Assembly (NCBI GenBank): GCA_963693365.1
Contig: CAVNZM010000013.1
Span: 3,534,001-3,598,000, forward strand
DNA: 64,000 nucleotides
Direction of reading: 5' to 3'
DNA from: Amoebidium appalachense
Lineage: Eukaryota > Ichthyosporea
Shown: positions 1 to 14,064 of the stretch, piece after piece
Layout of the letters: the number at the start of each line of letters is the position of its first letter
How positions within the stretch are numbered: the first letter of the stretch is position 1
Notes under the pieces: generated by a model
Told to the model about the DNA's origin: nothing
Seen by the model: only the letters and a program-made list of their open reading frames with translations
Database searches by the model: none
Translations under genes and position numbers: made by a program

Positions 1-119
1 GCGTAAAGTGCAATTATCTCCACAGTAGTGAATCAGTACTGGCAGAACGGACTACGAATCACAATAAAAACAAACAGAGGCATTGTAGCAACCCGAACAT
101 ACACGGACTACCCCCGTGA

Positions 120-150
<31 letters not shown>
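120..150. repeat. Poly-C and (CA)n tract, POLH intron
   Basis: About 30 C followed by (CA)n. Similar runs at about 310-345, 509-539, 1571-1619, 1748-1776, 2277-2307 and 2797-2827 fill the introns. Confidence 0.9.
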
Positions 151-232
151 ACAGACACACACACACACACACACAAGACAGTGCCAACACGGGCCATGTT
201 AAAACGTTTAAATGTTTGTTTTTTGTGTCCAG

Positions 233-298
233 ATAGTTTGACGAAGGACTTTGACCATGAATCACCCACACGTGCAACCATGTACCTGATTGATTTAG
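233..298 (+). CDS. POLH: POLH exon: end of thumb domain
   Basis: Bounded by a pyrimidine-rich acceptor ending GTCCAG (AG at 231-232) and a GT donor at 299. The frame reads SLTKDFDHESPTRATMYLIDL, which matches the FGxxxGxWLY thumb segment of Y-family polymerases in spacing. It enters needing one base and leaves one base, which joins the next exon in frame. Confidence 0.6.
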
Positions 299-505
299 GT
301 GCCCAGCCTCCCCCCCCCCCCCCCCCCCCCCCCCTTCCCCCCCCCCCCCCCCTCCTCCTCCTCCTCCTCCTCCCCGCCTTTCTTCTCCTGACTTTCCGCT
401 CCTGAAGAAGGGCTCTACGTGAATGAATAATGCATTTTGTATTGTCATTTTCATTGCAAAGTCTGCATGGTGCTGTCCGTCATGAGTTTGTTCCTCATAC
501 ACTAT

Positions 506-539
<34 letters not shown>

Positions 540-2272
540 AGCGGTGGACCACAGTCTTGTAGTGCCGTGCAGCAAACCCCAGAGCATGCTGGCGGCAAAG
601 ACCTTCAGCACCGTATACGACACAAAGCAAGTCATAACCCCAAAGAGACAAACATGGAGGCATATCCAGTGATAATGATAGTAGTAACCACCATCAATTG
701 TAGTAATAATGGAAGTGATATATAACTATGCCTTATTATTTATTAGCACCAATGTTAGTGATATCGAACAACCACAATTACTACACAACAACCATGCCGG
801 CTTTATTAGGAAACAGTTGGTTGCAAAGCGGCAGGGGGGAGGGGGGGACAGAGCCAAAAGTGGGGGGAGGGAGGGGCGGAAGAACCGCCGGGGAGGGGGG
901 GGGGAAGGGGGTGCAGAGGGGGAGGGGAGGGAGGGGGGATACGGGGGGGGGTGGGGGGCGGCAGAGTCGAAAGGGGAGGGGGGAGGGGGGGGGGGGAGGG
1001 GGGGGGGGGGGGGGGCAGAGCCAAAAGGGGAGGGTGGGGGGGGGGGGGGGGGGGGGGGATTATAAATGAGTTAGATGACATCGGCAAATGCTGACTGAAA
1101 GCGGATCTAAATGTGTGTTGCCAATGGATGAAATTGGGTTTATTCGTATGTCTATGGTGGTGGGGGTGTGCTAACTGCTCCAACTTGATTGGCTCACATT
1201 GGTGGTTTATCCTCCCAGCTATTGGCTGGGCATTCTTGCAGCCGAACTGTGTGTGCGAATGAGAGACGACCACAGTGTACGAGCGCATTCCAAAGACACC
1301 AGTTAGGCAACCTCCCCCTCCCTCCCTTCCCCCCCCGCCCCCTCCCCCCCCCCCCCCCCCCCTTCCCCCCCCTCCGTCACACCCTGGATGGATTGTCTTC
1401 CCCCTCCCTTCCCCCGGATTCCCCGCCCCTCATATTTCCGCCGTTTGCTGCTTTTGAGGTTTCCCCTCACGTTGAAATGCCGTCTACTGTGTTAAGTTCG
1501 TTATTTAGGTTTCATGTACTACAGAGTTCATCAATCGCATCTGCTACGTTGTTCATTGTGACTGCTGCTGCCCCCCCCCCCCCCCCCCCCTCCCCCCCCC
1601 CCCCCCCCCCCCCCCCCCGGCTCCCCCTTCACCCGAAAAAAACAAACAAAAAGAAATAGTTTGAAAGCCTCTGAGGCTGGCGCCCTACCTTTGTTTCTTT
1701 AGTTTCTTTTTTTCTTGATTGGCACACACTCCTCCTCCTACTTCCCTCCCCCCCCCCCCCCCCCCCCCCCCCCCCCTTTCTCCCCCTTCCAAGGATAGCG
1801 CCATATTGTTTTTTTTTTTTTCAAAAGATGGTTTGACTGGCCCCCCCCTCCCTCCTCCCCTTCCCCCCCCCCCCCCCCCCCCCCCTTCCCCTTCCCCACC
1901 CCACACACAAACACACAAACACACACAAGAACCCCCGTGATTAGAGGCTCTGTTAAAGCATCATCTGCCAGCAAGTTCTGCTCTTATCTTCTTTGATTTC
2001 TTGTCTTTTTTTGTTCTTCAATAGTCACGGCTTCCATTGTTGCCGACCTCTAATACATACATTCACTTCCCTTTCCCCCCGCCCCCTCCCCCCCCCCAAC
2101 TTCCCCTCCCTCCCTACCCCCCCCCCCTCCCCCCATTCCCCCCCCCTTCCCCTCCGCCCACCCAGGTGGGCTACCGTACCGTGTCCAGTGGGAGTGTTGA
2201 GAATCGACCCAAGTCCTGCCCAATGCCTCAAAACAGAGACGACCCGAATGTGCTCGTGGCTACAGGTGGGTG

Positions 2273-2309
<37 letters not shown>

Positions 2310-2417
2310 AACACACACACAGACACACACACCGCCACCATCAAACGGGGAAAACATGCACACCCACATGCATGCACGTGCACACACACACACACAAAAA
2401 TGCACGGTCACGCACAG

Positions 2418-2473
<56 letters not shown>

Positions 2474-2900
2474 TCAACGCATGCTTGGGGCACAATGGGT
2501 GTGGGGGTGTGGGACGGTGTGTGTCTGAGGGAAGGGGCGGGGGAGAGGGGGGAGGGGGGGGGGGGAGGGGGGAGGGGGGAGGTTTAATAACCTGTGAAAG
2601 GATAAATGGAAACGTTGAGAAACGCCAATTTTTTTATTGGTGCTCCTAAAATTGTTTTGATGCAATGAAAGCTCTGAAAATCCATCTTGCAAACCTGTGC
2701 TTAGGTGAACTTATAAGGAGGTTGCACCAGTGAGAGCTAACATACCTACGGATGCACACACGAGCACACGGACACAGAGACAGTCAGACCATCCCCCTCC
2801 CCCCCCCCCCCCCCCCCCCCCCCCCCCTGCTTACACACACACCCACCAAACCCGCACACACGCAAAGTTGCGCACACGGGGGCGAGCACACAAACATGCA

Positions 2901-2994
<94 letters not shown>

Positions 2995-4110
2995 CACACA
3001 CACACACAGCTATGGCTCTCCTCGAAAAGCAAACGTCCTTCCGTGCTCGGGCCTTTTACTCGGTGCGCAACACTTTGTGGACGGTCCGACAAAGGGAAAG
3101 GGCTCAATTTCCTCGTTTTTCAAAAGGAAAATCCAAACCAGCAGCAGCAGTCGAACTCTGCAACAGCACAAACACCACCACCGAAATCACAAACACGGAA
3201 GTTTGGAAGAAAATTCGAAAATCGACGCAATCCGCCACGATTGAAAAGTTCATGAACATTACCGACAAATCGAATGAGCCGGACACACATTTCAGAGATA
3301 TCCAACCAGAAAATTTGAAATTTGACAGGAAATACCCACCACAAGATGAGCTGCCTGGTGTTGGTGAGGAAATCGGGGACTTCATTCCCGAGACCCCCCC
3401 TGGAGGATGGGTCGAAGAAACGAAAATCGAATTTTCAGACCCCACACCATCCCCTTTTAGAAAAACCCAAAACCTCAAATTTCGAAACCCACTCCCAATT
3501 CGAATATTCGGAAACAGGAAACAGAAAAACAAGAGCCGATGGGCATTGAGTCGAAGAGAGAACTCTCGGAGTCTGAAAGATTGCCTAAATTGCCGATTAC
3601 GAATGCCGAGTACGAGATTAAGATGGAAACCAACCATTTGACGACAGATACCTCACCCGCCCTGAATGCCAAGGAAACGAAATCCAAACCTACTACCGAA
3701 TCGCCAGAGAGCGAATTTGCAGACCCAGGGGGTCCTATTGATCAGGAAGACACCGAGTTGGGGGTGTCTGAGACACGTGAATTTTTCGTAGTGTGCCGGG
3801 AGTGTGGGCAGCGCATAGACCCCAATTTGACGGCCGAGCATGAGGACCTCCACTTTGCTCTCTCTCTGCAGAAGGCGGAACGCTCACAGGTAAACCCCTC
3901 CACACACACACACACACACACACACACCGACCCCCCCCCCCCCCTTCCCCCCCCCCCCCAGCCCGAGGATGGCATCTGCTCAATATGCATATGTGAATGC
4001 CATACGGTACTTCGTACTTTATGGCGCAACCCCCCCCCCCCCCCTCCCCAACCCCCCCACACACACACACACAAAAAAGAAAAAAAAAAAAGTACCAGGC
4101 AATAAAAGAA

Positions 4111-4148
<38 letters not shown>

Positions 4149-4518
4149 AAGATTGCTCAGGCAAACCAAGAGAGAGAGTAGAGCATGCACCTGTTCATCA
4201 TGTATGAGTGCACGGCAAACATACGGGGTTATAGGTATACAAGTACGAGCATGCTTATGCGCGCGCACACACACACATGCACGCACGCACACACATACTC
4301 AAGGATGCACGCACGTGTGTGTGGGTGGGGAGGGGAGGGGGGAGGGGGTGGGGGGTGGGTTGGAGGGGGGGGGGGGGGGGGGGGGGGAGGGGGGGGGGGG
4401 GGCGGAGTGGGGGAGCACAGGCAGTGCACAACCAAAATCATCAATGCCTCAGGTCCGTGAACACTTGGTGTTATAGACTGAAAATGAATGGAGCAGGCGG
4501 CGAGGGTAGTTTCTCTCC

Positions 4519-4583
<65 letters not shown>

Positions 4584-4787
4584 TTGGGGGGGGAGGGGGG
4601 GGGGGGCGGGGGAATATGTTAGGAAGGGGAGGGAGAGGAGCTAATTGTAATACAGGCCGTTGCACCACCTGCCGGTGTCAGCCAATCAGAAAGAAGGCCA
4701 ACGCCAAAAATGGCAAAGAAGCGCAGCAAGGTTCAATCGGGCGCAAGCGCCAAAACACCGCGACTGGAGCAGTTTTTTGAACCCTAA
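233..4787 (+). CDS. POLH: DNA polymerase eta (Y family), C-terminal part, split gene
   Basis: Translesion polymerase of the nucleus; the catalytic palm exons lie left of the window. Ten exons with compatible phases can be chained: 233-298, 542-668, 1219-1311, 2189-2265, 2672-2704, 3030-3149, 3202-3363, 3525-3889, 3962-4006, 4656-4787 (about 406 residues, then TAA). In order they read as the end of the thumb (LTKDFDHES...MYLIDL), the little finger (YWLGILAAELCVRM, KSCPMP, LLLGAQHF), a PIP box (SISSFF, 3104-3121) followed by KRK, a second weaker PIP-like motif (TIEKFM), an acidic linker, a UBZ3 ubiquitin-binding zinc finger (CRECG...EHEDLHFALSLQ) and a terminal PIP box (RLEQFFEP). That order is typical of polymerase eta. 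Introns consist of poly-C, poly-G and (CA)n. The frame changes near 3150-3200 and 3364-3524 are explained here by short introns with weak sites; small frameshifts are the alternative. Family assignment is fairly sure; exact junctions are inferred. Confidence 0.72.
542..668 (+). CDS. POLH: POLH exon: thumb to little finger linker
   Basis: The acceptor AG (540-541) directly follows an unbroken run of about 30 C. The frame reads VDHSLVVPCSKPQSMLAAKTF, which follows the family pattern G-x-[DE]-x-x-x-V-x-P ... K-[NT]-F. The donor chosen is GTGATA at 669, because it leaves two bases that fit the next exon; an earlier GT at 631 is possible. Confidence 0.6.
1219..1311 (+). CDS. POLH: POLH exon: little finger, first helix
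   Basis: The acceptor is CCTCCCAG (AG at 1217-1218). The frame reads YWLGILAAELCVRMRDDHSV, which matches the W-L-x-x-L-A-x-E-L-x-x-R-[LM]-x-x-D helix at the start of the little finger. The donor is probably GTTAGG at 1312. A second AG at 1240-1241 lies inside the exon but would give the wrong phase. Confidence 0.58.
2189..2265 (+). CDS. POLH: POLH exon: little finger, SCPMP segment
   Basis: The donor CAG/GTGGGT at 2266 is strong. The frame reads ENRPKSCPMPQNRDDPNVLV; the S-C-P-x-P element is characteristic of the polymerase eta little finger. Acceptor AG at 2187-2188 keeps the phase with the previous exon. An AG at 2164-2165, after a poly-C stretch, would give a 23-base longer exon in the same local frame. 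Confidence 0.55.
2419..2472. repeat. (CA)n microsatellite
   Basis: Perfect CA dinucleotide run inside a POLH intron. Confidence 0.9.
2672..2704 (+). CDS. POLH: POLH micro-exon (33 nt)
   Basis: Reads ALKIHLANLCL after a T-rich stretch ending in AAAG, and ends at a GTGAAC donor. Phase fits both neighbours. The segment matches the little-finger helix that precedes the LxLxAxxF strand. Confidence 0.45.
2902..2992. repeat. (CA)n microsatellite
   Basis: Perfect CA run of about 90 bases just upstream of a POLH exon. Confidence 0.9.
3030..3149 (+). CDS. POLH: POLH exon: end of little finger plus PIP box and basic cluster
   Basis: Reads ANVLPCSGLLLGAQHFVDG, then GKGSISSFFKRK. The first part is the last little-finger strand; SISSFF (3104-3121) is a PCNA-interacting peptide (I-x-x-F-F), followed by a KRK nuclear-localisation-type cluster. 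The acceptor after CTCGAAAAG was chosen for phase; an AG at 3008-3009 is nearer the (CA)n tract. The 3' limit is uncertain. Confidence 0.55.
3202..3363 (+). CDS. POLH: POLH exon: linker with second PIP-like motif
   Basis: The frame reads WKKIRKSTQSATIEKFMNIT and then an acidic and polar linker (PQDELPGV), up to a GTGAGG donor at 3364. TIEKFM resembles a degenerate PIP box. The other two frames are closed by stops between about 3242 and 3320, which supports this frame here. Both splice junctions are inferred. Confidence 0.42.
3525..3889 (+). CDS. POLH: POLH exon: linker and UBZ3 zinc finger
   Basis: A long open frame rich in E, S, T and K, followed by the ubiquitin-binding zinc finger. Its two cysteines (CRECG, first at 3794) and two histidines (EHEDLH, last at 3851) give C-x2-C...H-x3-H, followed by FALSLQ, the signature of the UBZ3 type found in polymerase eta. 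It ends at a strong donor, CACAG/GTAAAC, at 3890. The acceptor is placed at ACAG 3521-3524 for phase; CCCCTTTTAG at 3460 looks better but needs a different frame upstream. Confidence 0.7.
3962..4006 (+). CDS. POLH: POLH small exon, tentative
   Basis: Follows a 72-base intron made only of (CA)n and poly-C that ends in CAG. Reads PEDGICSICICECHT up to a GT at 4007. The phase is 0 at both ends, so skipping it would not change the frame. Confidence 0.35.
4081..4655. repeat. Intronic simple repeats: poly-G, (CA)n, (CT)n
   Basis: Holds a poly-G run at 4111-4146, CA/CG-rich stretches at 4261-4320, more poly-G to 4402, and a (CT)n run at 4521-4575. No supported exon is seen, although GCAGTGCACAAC near 4421 could start a short one. 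Confidence 0.8.
4656..4787 (+). CDS. POLH: POLH last exon with C-terminal PIP box
   Basis: The acceptor is TAATACAG (AG at 4654-4655). The phase-0 frame is basic and proline-rich (ERRPTPKMAKKRSK) and ends KTPRLEQFFEP then TAA at 4785-4787. L-E-Q-F-F at the extreme C terminus is a PCNA-binding peptide, as expected for polymerase eta. Confidence 0.62.
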   Translation, partial: AVAPPAGVSQSERRPTPKMAKKRSKVQSGASAKTPRLEQFFEP

Positions 4788-4822
4788 AGTTGAATGGTTC
4801 GAGAAAGGCCTTTTTTTTCCAA

Positions 4823-4828
4823 AATAAA
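4823..4828 (+). terminator. Poly(A) signal AATAAA of the POLH gene
   Basis: AATAAA lies 36 bases after the stop codon, in a short A/T-rich 3' UTR. Confidence 0.5.
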
Positions 4829-5340
4829 AATGAATGGTATTGTGAAGGTTCGATGGCATTTCTACCGTGTCTTCTATGTGTGTTCTTTTGGGCACAACGG
4901 GCATGGTGTTGTCCGTCTTGATTAATCACATCTCTCCCACCCCCCCCCCCCCCCCCCCCCTCCCTCCTCTTCCCTCTGCTTCCGTCGGGCACCTTCCCCT
5001 TCTTCCCTCTCCGTCTCATCGTGTCCTATTTAGTCCCCCCTCCCCACCCTTTCCCCCCTCCCCGTCCCATCCAAGTCGAACCCCCTCCCCCCCCCTTCTC
5101 CCCCCCCCCCCTCCCCCTTTGTGCCATTGTCGCTTGATTTCAACCTCCGTGAAAGAATGAAGGGTGATGCATGCACTGAACATGTTGCTCAAAGTGCAAT
5201 GATCCCATAGTAGAGATTGAGTACTGGCAGAATGGACCACAAATCACAATAACCGAACACAGGCATTGTTGCAAGCCTTTGCAAGCAATAGCTAGAATAC
5301 CTCCGTGGTCCGTCCCCCTCCCCCCCCCCCGCATGATCCC
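4829..5340. repeat. Dispersed repeat shared with the left window edge
   Basis: Two segments recur. 'GCATGGTG(T/C)TGTCCGTC' near 4902 matches near 466, and the stretch from about 5190 (AAAGTGCAAT, then GAGTACTGGCAGAA) matches 5-110. All copies are followed by poly-C. It is probably a non-coding interspersed element; no protein is recognised. Confidence 0.5.
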
Positions 5341-5695
5341 CACCAACTCTTGCAACCCACCCACCATCACACCCTCACCTACTCCCTCTTGGAAAAAAAA
5401 AAAGAAAAAACGAAAAAAAGAAACAAAGATACCATGCTGATGCTTCGGCTTTTCTGCACAGTGACTGTGTACGTGCCGTCCAAGATTCCGTTAATAGACC
5501 CCCTCCCGTTTGCATGCAGTTGTTCCCGTGTGGGTCTAGATGCTCAGAAGTATACGCATCATGGGGATCACATGGGGATCAAAAATTCATTTAATGCGCC
5601 CTCGGAGTCCGTCCAACAGGCCAACACCCAAGGTGTCATAAACGATCAACCATTACAAGCATGTTCATACGGTGTACCGGGGGCACCTCCCTAAT

Positions 5696-5740
5696 CCAAT
5701 CAGCGTCACGTACACGTAAATGGCACAAGTCTATATAAAA
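5696..5740 (+). promoter_or_regulatory. Promoter: CCAAT box and TATATAAAA
   Basis: CCAATCAG at 5696 and a TATATAAAA box at 5732-5740, about 30 bases apart. The transcription start would be near 5765-5770. The first well-placed ATG downstream (ACCATGG) is at 6166, which implies a 5' UTR that may contain the poly-G tract as an intron. Confidence 0.4.
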
Positions 5741-6165
5741 TATTAGATGCACACGAATAATCTTTAACAACTCACACTAAGAGCTCCTTGCAGAAGGTTA
5801 CGGTGCCGATATAAAGGTGTGTGTGTGTGGGGGGGGGGGGGGGGGGGGGGGGGGAGAGGGGGGGGGGGTGTGTGTTGGACACGTGTGCACAGGAGCAAAA
5901 AGCAACGGGCGGTGGTGTTAAAAACACTTGTGTTGCTAAGAAAGTCGACGAGGGTGACGTGTTCTAAATCGTGTAATGAGGTGGAAAGTTGTAGAGTATA
6001 TAGGTACAGGCTGTTCCAAGATTAATTGGATCGCTGTACTCTATGGTTGACAATTCTTCAGACACGTATCAGCACATGGATCTGTGTAGACAGCTAATGT
6101 TGCATACATCTCGAGGCTACGGTAGCTGCAAACTGCCACTTCTACTGATAAGAGACTAAACGACC

Positions 6166-7217
6166 ATGGCTGAGAAGCACCGGGTGTTTGTTACGTATAC
6201 ATGTGGTAAGGGTGGTTACTTACGGGAAGACGGCATGCAACAAATCTGAGCCTTTGAAGAAACAAAATGGTGTGATGGATGCTGAAAGGAGAGCGAGGGA
6301 AGGAGAAGCAGAGCGGGAGGGGGGGGGGGGGGGGGGAGAAGGATGAGGGGGGGATGAGAGGGGGGGGGGGGGGGGGGGAGCAGTCGGGCCTTTGGTGTGA
6401 GGATTTTGGCTTGTCCGTTGCTCATTGGGTCGTGCTCAATGTGTATTTTGGTGAGCAGATGGGAGTATATTTAAATATGCTTATGGGCCATTCCGGGGTT
6501 ATGAACGGGCCACAGATCTACATTGTCGCCTATGTAACTGTGTGCTTGTGTCGGTGTGGCCTTGCTAGGTATTTGTGTAAAGCTGTAGGTGCTCGAGGGA
6601 GGCTTTTGTGCCCGTGCTGCTATGGTGTTTTTAGAATGTAGGGATGACGGTGTGGAAAGCAGCCCTGGCTTTGGCCGGGCAGGGAGAAAAAGAGCTAAGA
6701 ACAAGAGAGAGAGGTAGAGTGCGGGGAGAATCAGAGTGAGAAGGGGGGGGGGGGGGGGGGGAAGGGACGAAAGTAAATAGAGGGGGAGAGAATGAGAGAG
6801 AGCGAGAGAGCGAGAGGGGGGGGCGGGGGGGGGGGGGGGGGGTGGAGAGAGGGGGGGCCGGAGGGGGGATTACAAGAGAGAACGACGAAGGGGGCTGCGA
6901 GATTACCAGAGTATGGGAGGAGGAGAAAAAAGGGGGGGTGGGGGGGGGGGGGGGGGGGGCGACATTTGCAAGGGGGGGGGGGGGGGGGGGGGAGAGGGAG
7001 GGGCGGATGGGGGGTTACAAGAGGTAACGTGGAAGCCGGCTGCGAGCTATTACCAGAGTATGGGAGGAGGAGAAAAGGAGGGAGGGGGGGGGGGGGGACG
7101 ACGTACATTGGCACGCATGCGTTGACTCGCTTTGCACACCCGCGCATGCCCGGAGTCGCTTGCGCCCTCCTGTCTGCATGCAGTGAGTGTGACAGGGCAG
7201 TTTGTGCAGTTTGATAA
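6166..7217 (+). CDS. Candidate short split gene, function unknown
   Basis: A Kozak-like ACCATGG at 6165-6169 opens MAEKHRVFVTYTC and runs to a G/GTAAGG donor at 6206. A phase-compatible next exon at 6459, after GTGAGCAG, reads GSIFKYAYGPFRGYERATDL and a C-x2-C pair. A possible last exon near 7090-7217 reads VACALLSACSECDRAVCAV then a stop, with AATAAA at 7298. The middle junctions are not resolved because poly-G tracts intervene. The promoter at 5696-5740 fits. No family is recognised; this may be chance. Confidence 0.28.
6866..7077. repeat. Two-copy tandem duplication within G-rich DNA
   Basis: ACCAGAGTATGGGAGGAG occurs at about 6904 and 7051 with similar flanks (TTACAAGAG upstream, poly-G between), a spacing of about 147 bases. 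Confidence 0.6.
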
Positions 7218-8150
7218 GATCTACTTCAGATTACTTAAATTATTCTCTCAGCTATAGGGAACCAGATATTCATGTGCAGTAAGGCTGAATGCGTCACAAT
7301 AAAAGTTCAAAACCCGCCCGAACATGGTCAAAGAAACAAAACGTTGGTCTCTCAAGGGCCTGAAAACTTTTTTCTTTTTTTTCCTATGCCCTCGAGGCCT
7401 GTGGGTTCAGGGGAATAGAAAGGAAGAAAAAAAGAAATTCTGTCGGATTATATTTGAACTTCCGAAAGCTTTTCACTTGATGTCAGGATCAGGGTGTGAA
7501 ATCAGGTAGTCCAGGGCCACAACATCAAGTACCCTGGAAAAAAAAAGAAAAAAAAAAAAAGAAAAAAAAAAAAAAATATTCGAATCATTACCACTGTCTT
7601 CCAACAGCAAACTGCCCTGGCAGGGTCAATGGGCTATACCGTGTATGAATATGATAATGCCCAACAATATCAAGACAACCACGCTGGAAGTGTCGTGTTC
7701 CTGCAAAATGCAAGAATTCATCTATTTTTCAAACCCTGCATTTGGCAACCCGTACTAACCAGGTCTGACCGGAAAAAAACCGGTTTTCTGGATGCTGCAA
7801 AGTGTAGAAACTGATTGGCGGGGGGCTCAGCAATCCATCCAATCAGAAAGCCCACACATCATGCTATCATCAAGAGCCATAAAAGATGGACTGTCCATTG
7901 GTTCGAATTACTGATCTACTTAGAATGTTTATTCCTGGCATGGAGAGATCCGTCCAAGAGCAGATATTTATTACCTGCAGGACATAATGTCTCATATTTC
8001 GGTTAAAAATTAATGCAGTATGGCAAACAAATTCATTTGTTTTGTCACAAGTTTTTTTTCTCGAATTCCAATAATCCAATACTGCAAATTTTAAAAAGTG
8101 TTCACGGATTGGCTCAAAATCACTCGGCCAAATCACCAAGATATCTCATC
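7218..8150. other. Intergenic, no gene seen
   Basis: Holds an A-rich tract at 7539-7576 and CCAAT/ATTGG motifs near 7815-7900. No supported coding sequence. Confidence 0.5.
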
Positions 8151-8157
8151 AGCAGAG

Positions 8158-8166
8158 TATAAAAAG
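8158..8166 (+). promoter_or_regulatory. TATA box of the bZIP gene
   Basis: TATAAAAAG at 8158-8166 with an inverted CCAAT (ATTGG) at 8108-8112. The start codon follows at 8354. Confidence 0.5.
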
Positions 8167-8353
8167 CCTTTCCCTCCTGATAAGTTGATCAGTCACAAGG
8201 GTTGCCAGCAAGTGCAAAGCAGATCAAAGAAAAAAAATGTGATTTTCTTAAACAAACACATTCGCATCCATCAAGTTGCATCCAGGCGCATCTTGTACAT
8301 CCGTTTTAAATCCAGAAACATCAGTTGACAGCTGATGGTATACATCTGTAAGA

Positions 8354-11940
<3,587 letters not shown>

Positions 11941-12307
11941 GCCTCGAGCTCCAACATGTTTGCCAGTGCCAACCGTGACTTTAACGTGATACAGAGCATT
12001 TTGATTACTGAAGATAAGGTAGCCTATCCCGTGCAATGTACGCTCAGCCTGTTGTATCAGCTCGTATTCTGTTGAACTTTATATCTGCCTGAGCGCTCTG
12101 ATGGTCGCGGTGTGGGGGACATGGGAACTTCATGTCAGCATAGCATATTGGGCTTTTTATTGTGTGTATTACATATCTTTGAGATGTGATTGTGAAAACA
12201 GTGATTTTTAAAAAAATCTTCAGTGTTAAGGTCATATGCCATATCAGGGCTGCGGGACAATGAGTCCTATCATTCAGTTACACGAGCACTGTGAATCTTA
12301 TAATGGT
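11941..12307. other. 3' UTR and intergenic sequence
   Basis: Follows the bZIP stop. No coding sequence or repeat recognised. Confidence 0.4.
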
Positions 12308-12406
12308 TCAATTTGCGGATCTCAGTACGGCATGATTAGCCTCACTAATGATGATATGCTTATTAAAGTCGTGTCTTCGAATTAACTCCATTGCCCATCT
12401 AACACG
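12308..12406 (-). CDS. Candidate last exon, minus strand, function unknown
   Basis: Reads RVRWAMELIRRHDFNKHIII and on to a TGA at 12308-12310, 32 residues, phase 0. On the minus strand it is preceded by TGTGTACCAG, and further upstream by GT/CA repeats and a poly-G run that look like intron. Upstream exons could not be placed. Confidence 0.33.
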   Translation of the reverse strand, partial: RVRWAMELIRRHDFNKHIIISEANHAVLRSAN

Positions 12407-13196
12407 CTGGTACACAGACGGTGTGACACCGTGAGGCCGGCACACACACACACACCACATGTACACACCACCGTCACGGTGACACTGTCCACACACACTA
12501 CCCCCCCCCCCCCCCATGTTGGCCTGATTGGCCCTGAATTGACATGGAGGACTTTGTCATGTGCTGAGCTGATTTGTATTAGTCTGCTTCTATATTTTGT
12601 GTTTTGGTGAGTGAATTTCGGGGGTTTTCTTGCATAGTGATTCCGGGGTCTATGTGGAGTATGGGGAGATCGTTCAGAGGTATGGGGAGAATCTGATGCA
12701 GCGGCGGGTGATAGTTTGGTGCGCGCGTGCATACTCCGTGCCTCTGCGTAATCTTCATGTTATATGTTGTATTGCTTTGTGTGCTTGGCGAGACCCATGT
12801 TGCCTGCTTGCGTGTGTGTATGCTTATATGTATTGTGAGTAAAGATGTGTACGTGTTGTAGTGCTGTAGGGGTCTCTGAGGTGGCGGTAGCCAATGGTGT
12901 GGAGTGTGTGTAGCCCGTGGGGGAGGGAGTGTTGTGATTGGCTGAATGTCACTGTGGTATTTGTCTGGCCAGTGGGCCGCGTGCCTACGTCTGTGAAGTG
13001 TCTCGCGGGGTCGCGGGCATTCGAAGTTCTTCTGAGAACATATTTGTCCGTCTCCCACCCAACTCAAAGAAAAGTTCAATTAGCCTAGTAGTAGTACACA
13101 GTTACAAGCCCCTTTTGAGCGTGCAGTTAGTTAGAGTCGTTCGTATACACGCTAGGGCGTGCCACGATACGACAGACTTTAAGGCCGGGCACACCG
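12407..13196. other. Mixed unique DNA, short poly-C
   Basis: Contains (CA)n near 12439, poly-C at 12501-12515 and ATTGG motifs near 12938. Several overlapping open frames, none convincing. Confidence 0.4.
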
Positions 13197-13332
13197 TGAT
13201 GATGTACAGGGGTCACTCACTTTTAAGATAACACTGGGTAAATACAGTTTAGGGTTTAAAATCATGATGTACAGGGGTCACTCACTTTTAAGATAACACT
13301 GGGTAAATACAGTTTAGGGTTTAAAATCATAA
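13197..13332. repeat. 67-bp tandem duplication
   Basis: ATGATGTACAGGGGTCACTC begins both copies (about 13197 and 13264); each ends with TTTAGGGTTTAAAATC. A diverged single copy of the end of this unit recurs near 15637 and 43318, always before the poly-C start of a CA-rich array. Confidence 0.85.
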
Positions 13333-13372
13333 GGTTTCTCGGCCGTAGGGCCCATTATCATGATGATCTTAT

Positions 13373-13404
<32 letters not shown>

Positions 13405-13629
13405 CCGCCCCGCCCACCCGCCCGCCCGCCCGCCTGACCGTCCGCCCCCGCCCGCCCGCCCGCCCGCCCGCCCGCCCGCCCGCCCGCCCGCCCCGCCCCG
13501 CCCGCCCGCCCGCCCGCCCGCCCGCCCGCCCCGCCCGCCCGCCCGCCCGCCTGCCGCCCGCCTGCCCGCCTGCTTGCCCCGCCTGCCCGCTCCGGTCATG
13601 TGGGTCCTTCTTCTGGGCTGCGGGGGTTT

Positions 13630-13676
<47 letters not shown>

Positions 13677-13996
13677 ACACACACACACCCTGAGACACCG
13701 AGACAAACAAACATTGTGATACAGACGTGCACACACTCACACACACACCACACACACAAACACACCCATTGGCAAACGAGCATAAACTCCAAATGAACCC
13801 ACAGACATATGCACACATTTTCGCACAGCCCCCCCTCCCCCCCTCCCCCCCCACAAAATTTGTTTTTCCCTTCCCGCCCATTAAAAGGACCCACAGGACC
13901 GTGACATGGCGGGGAAAGGGGAGGGATGGGGGGGGGGGAGGGGGGGAAGTTGGGAGGTTGGGGGGAGACGCACACACACACCGTGCACAGTCACAT

Positions 13997-14064
<68 letters not shown>

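Noticed and set aside
59-598. Poly-proline and poly-glycine ORFs across poly-C/poly-G tracts
   Set aside because: Homopolymer artefacts. The true coding segments nearby are short exons in other frames.
12579-13079. 166-codon minus-strand ORF
   Set aside because: Low complexity (H, P, T, Q), no domain and no splice or start context; probably chance.
13310-13325. TTTAGGGTTTA as telomeric repeat
   Set aside because: Single copies only, part of a longer dispersed lead-in sequence; no tandem telomere array.
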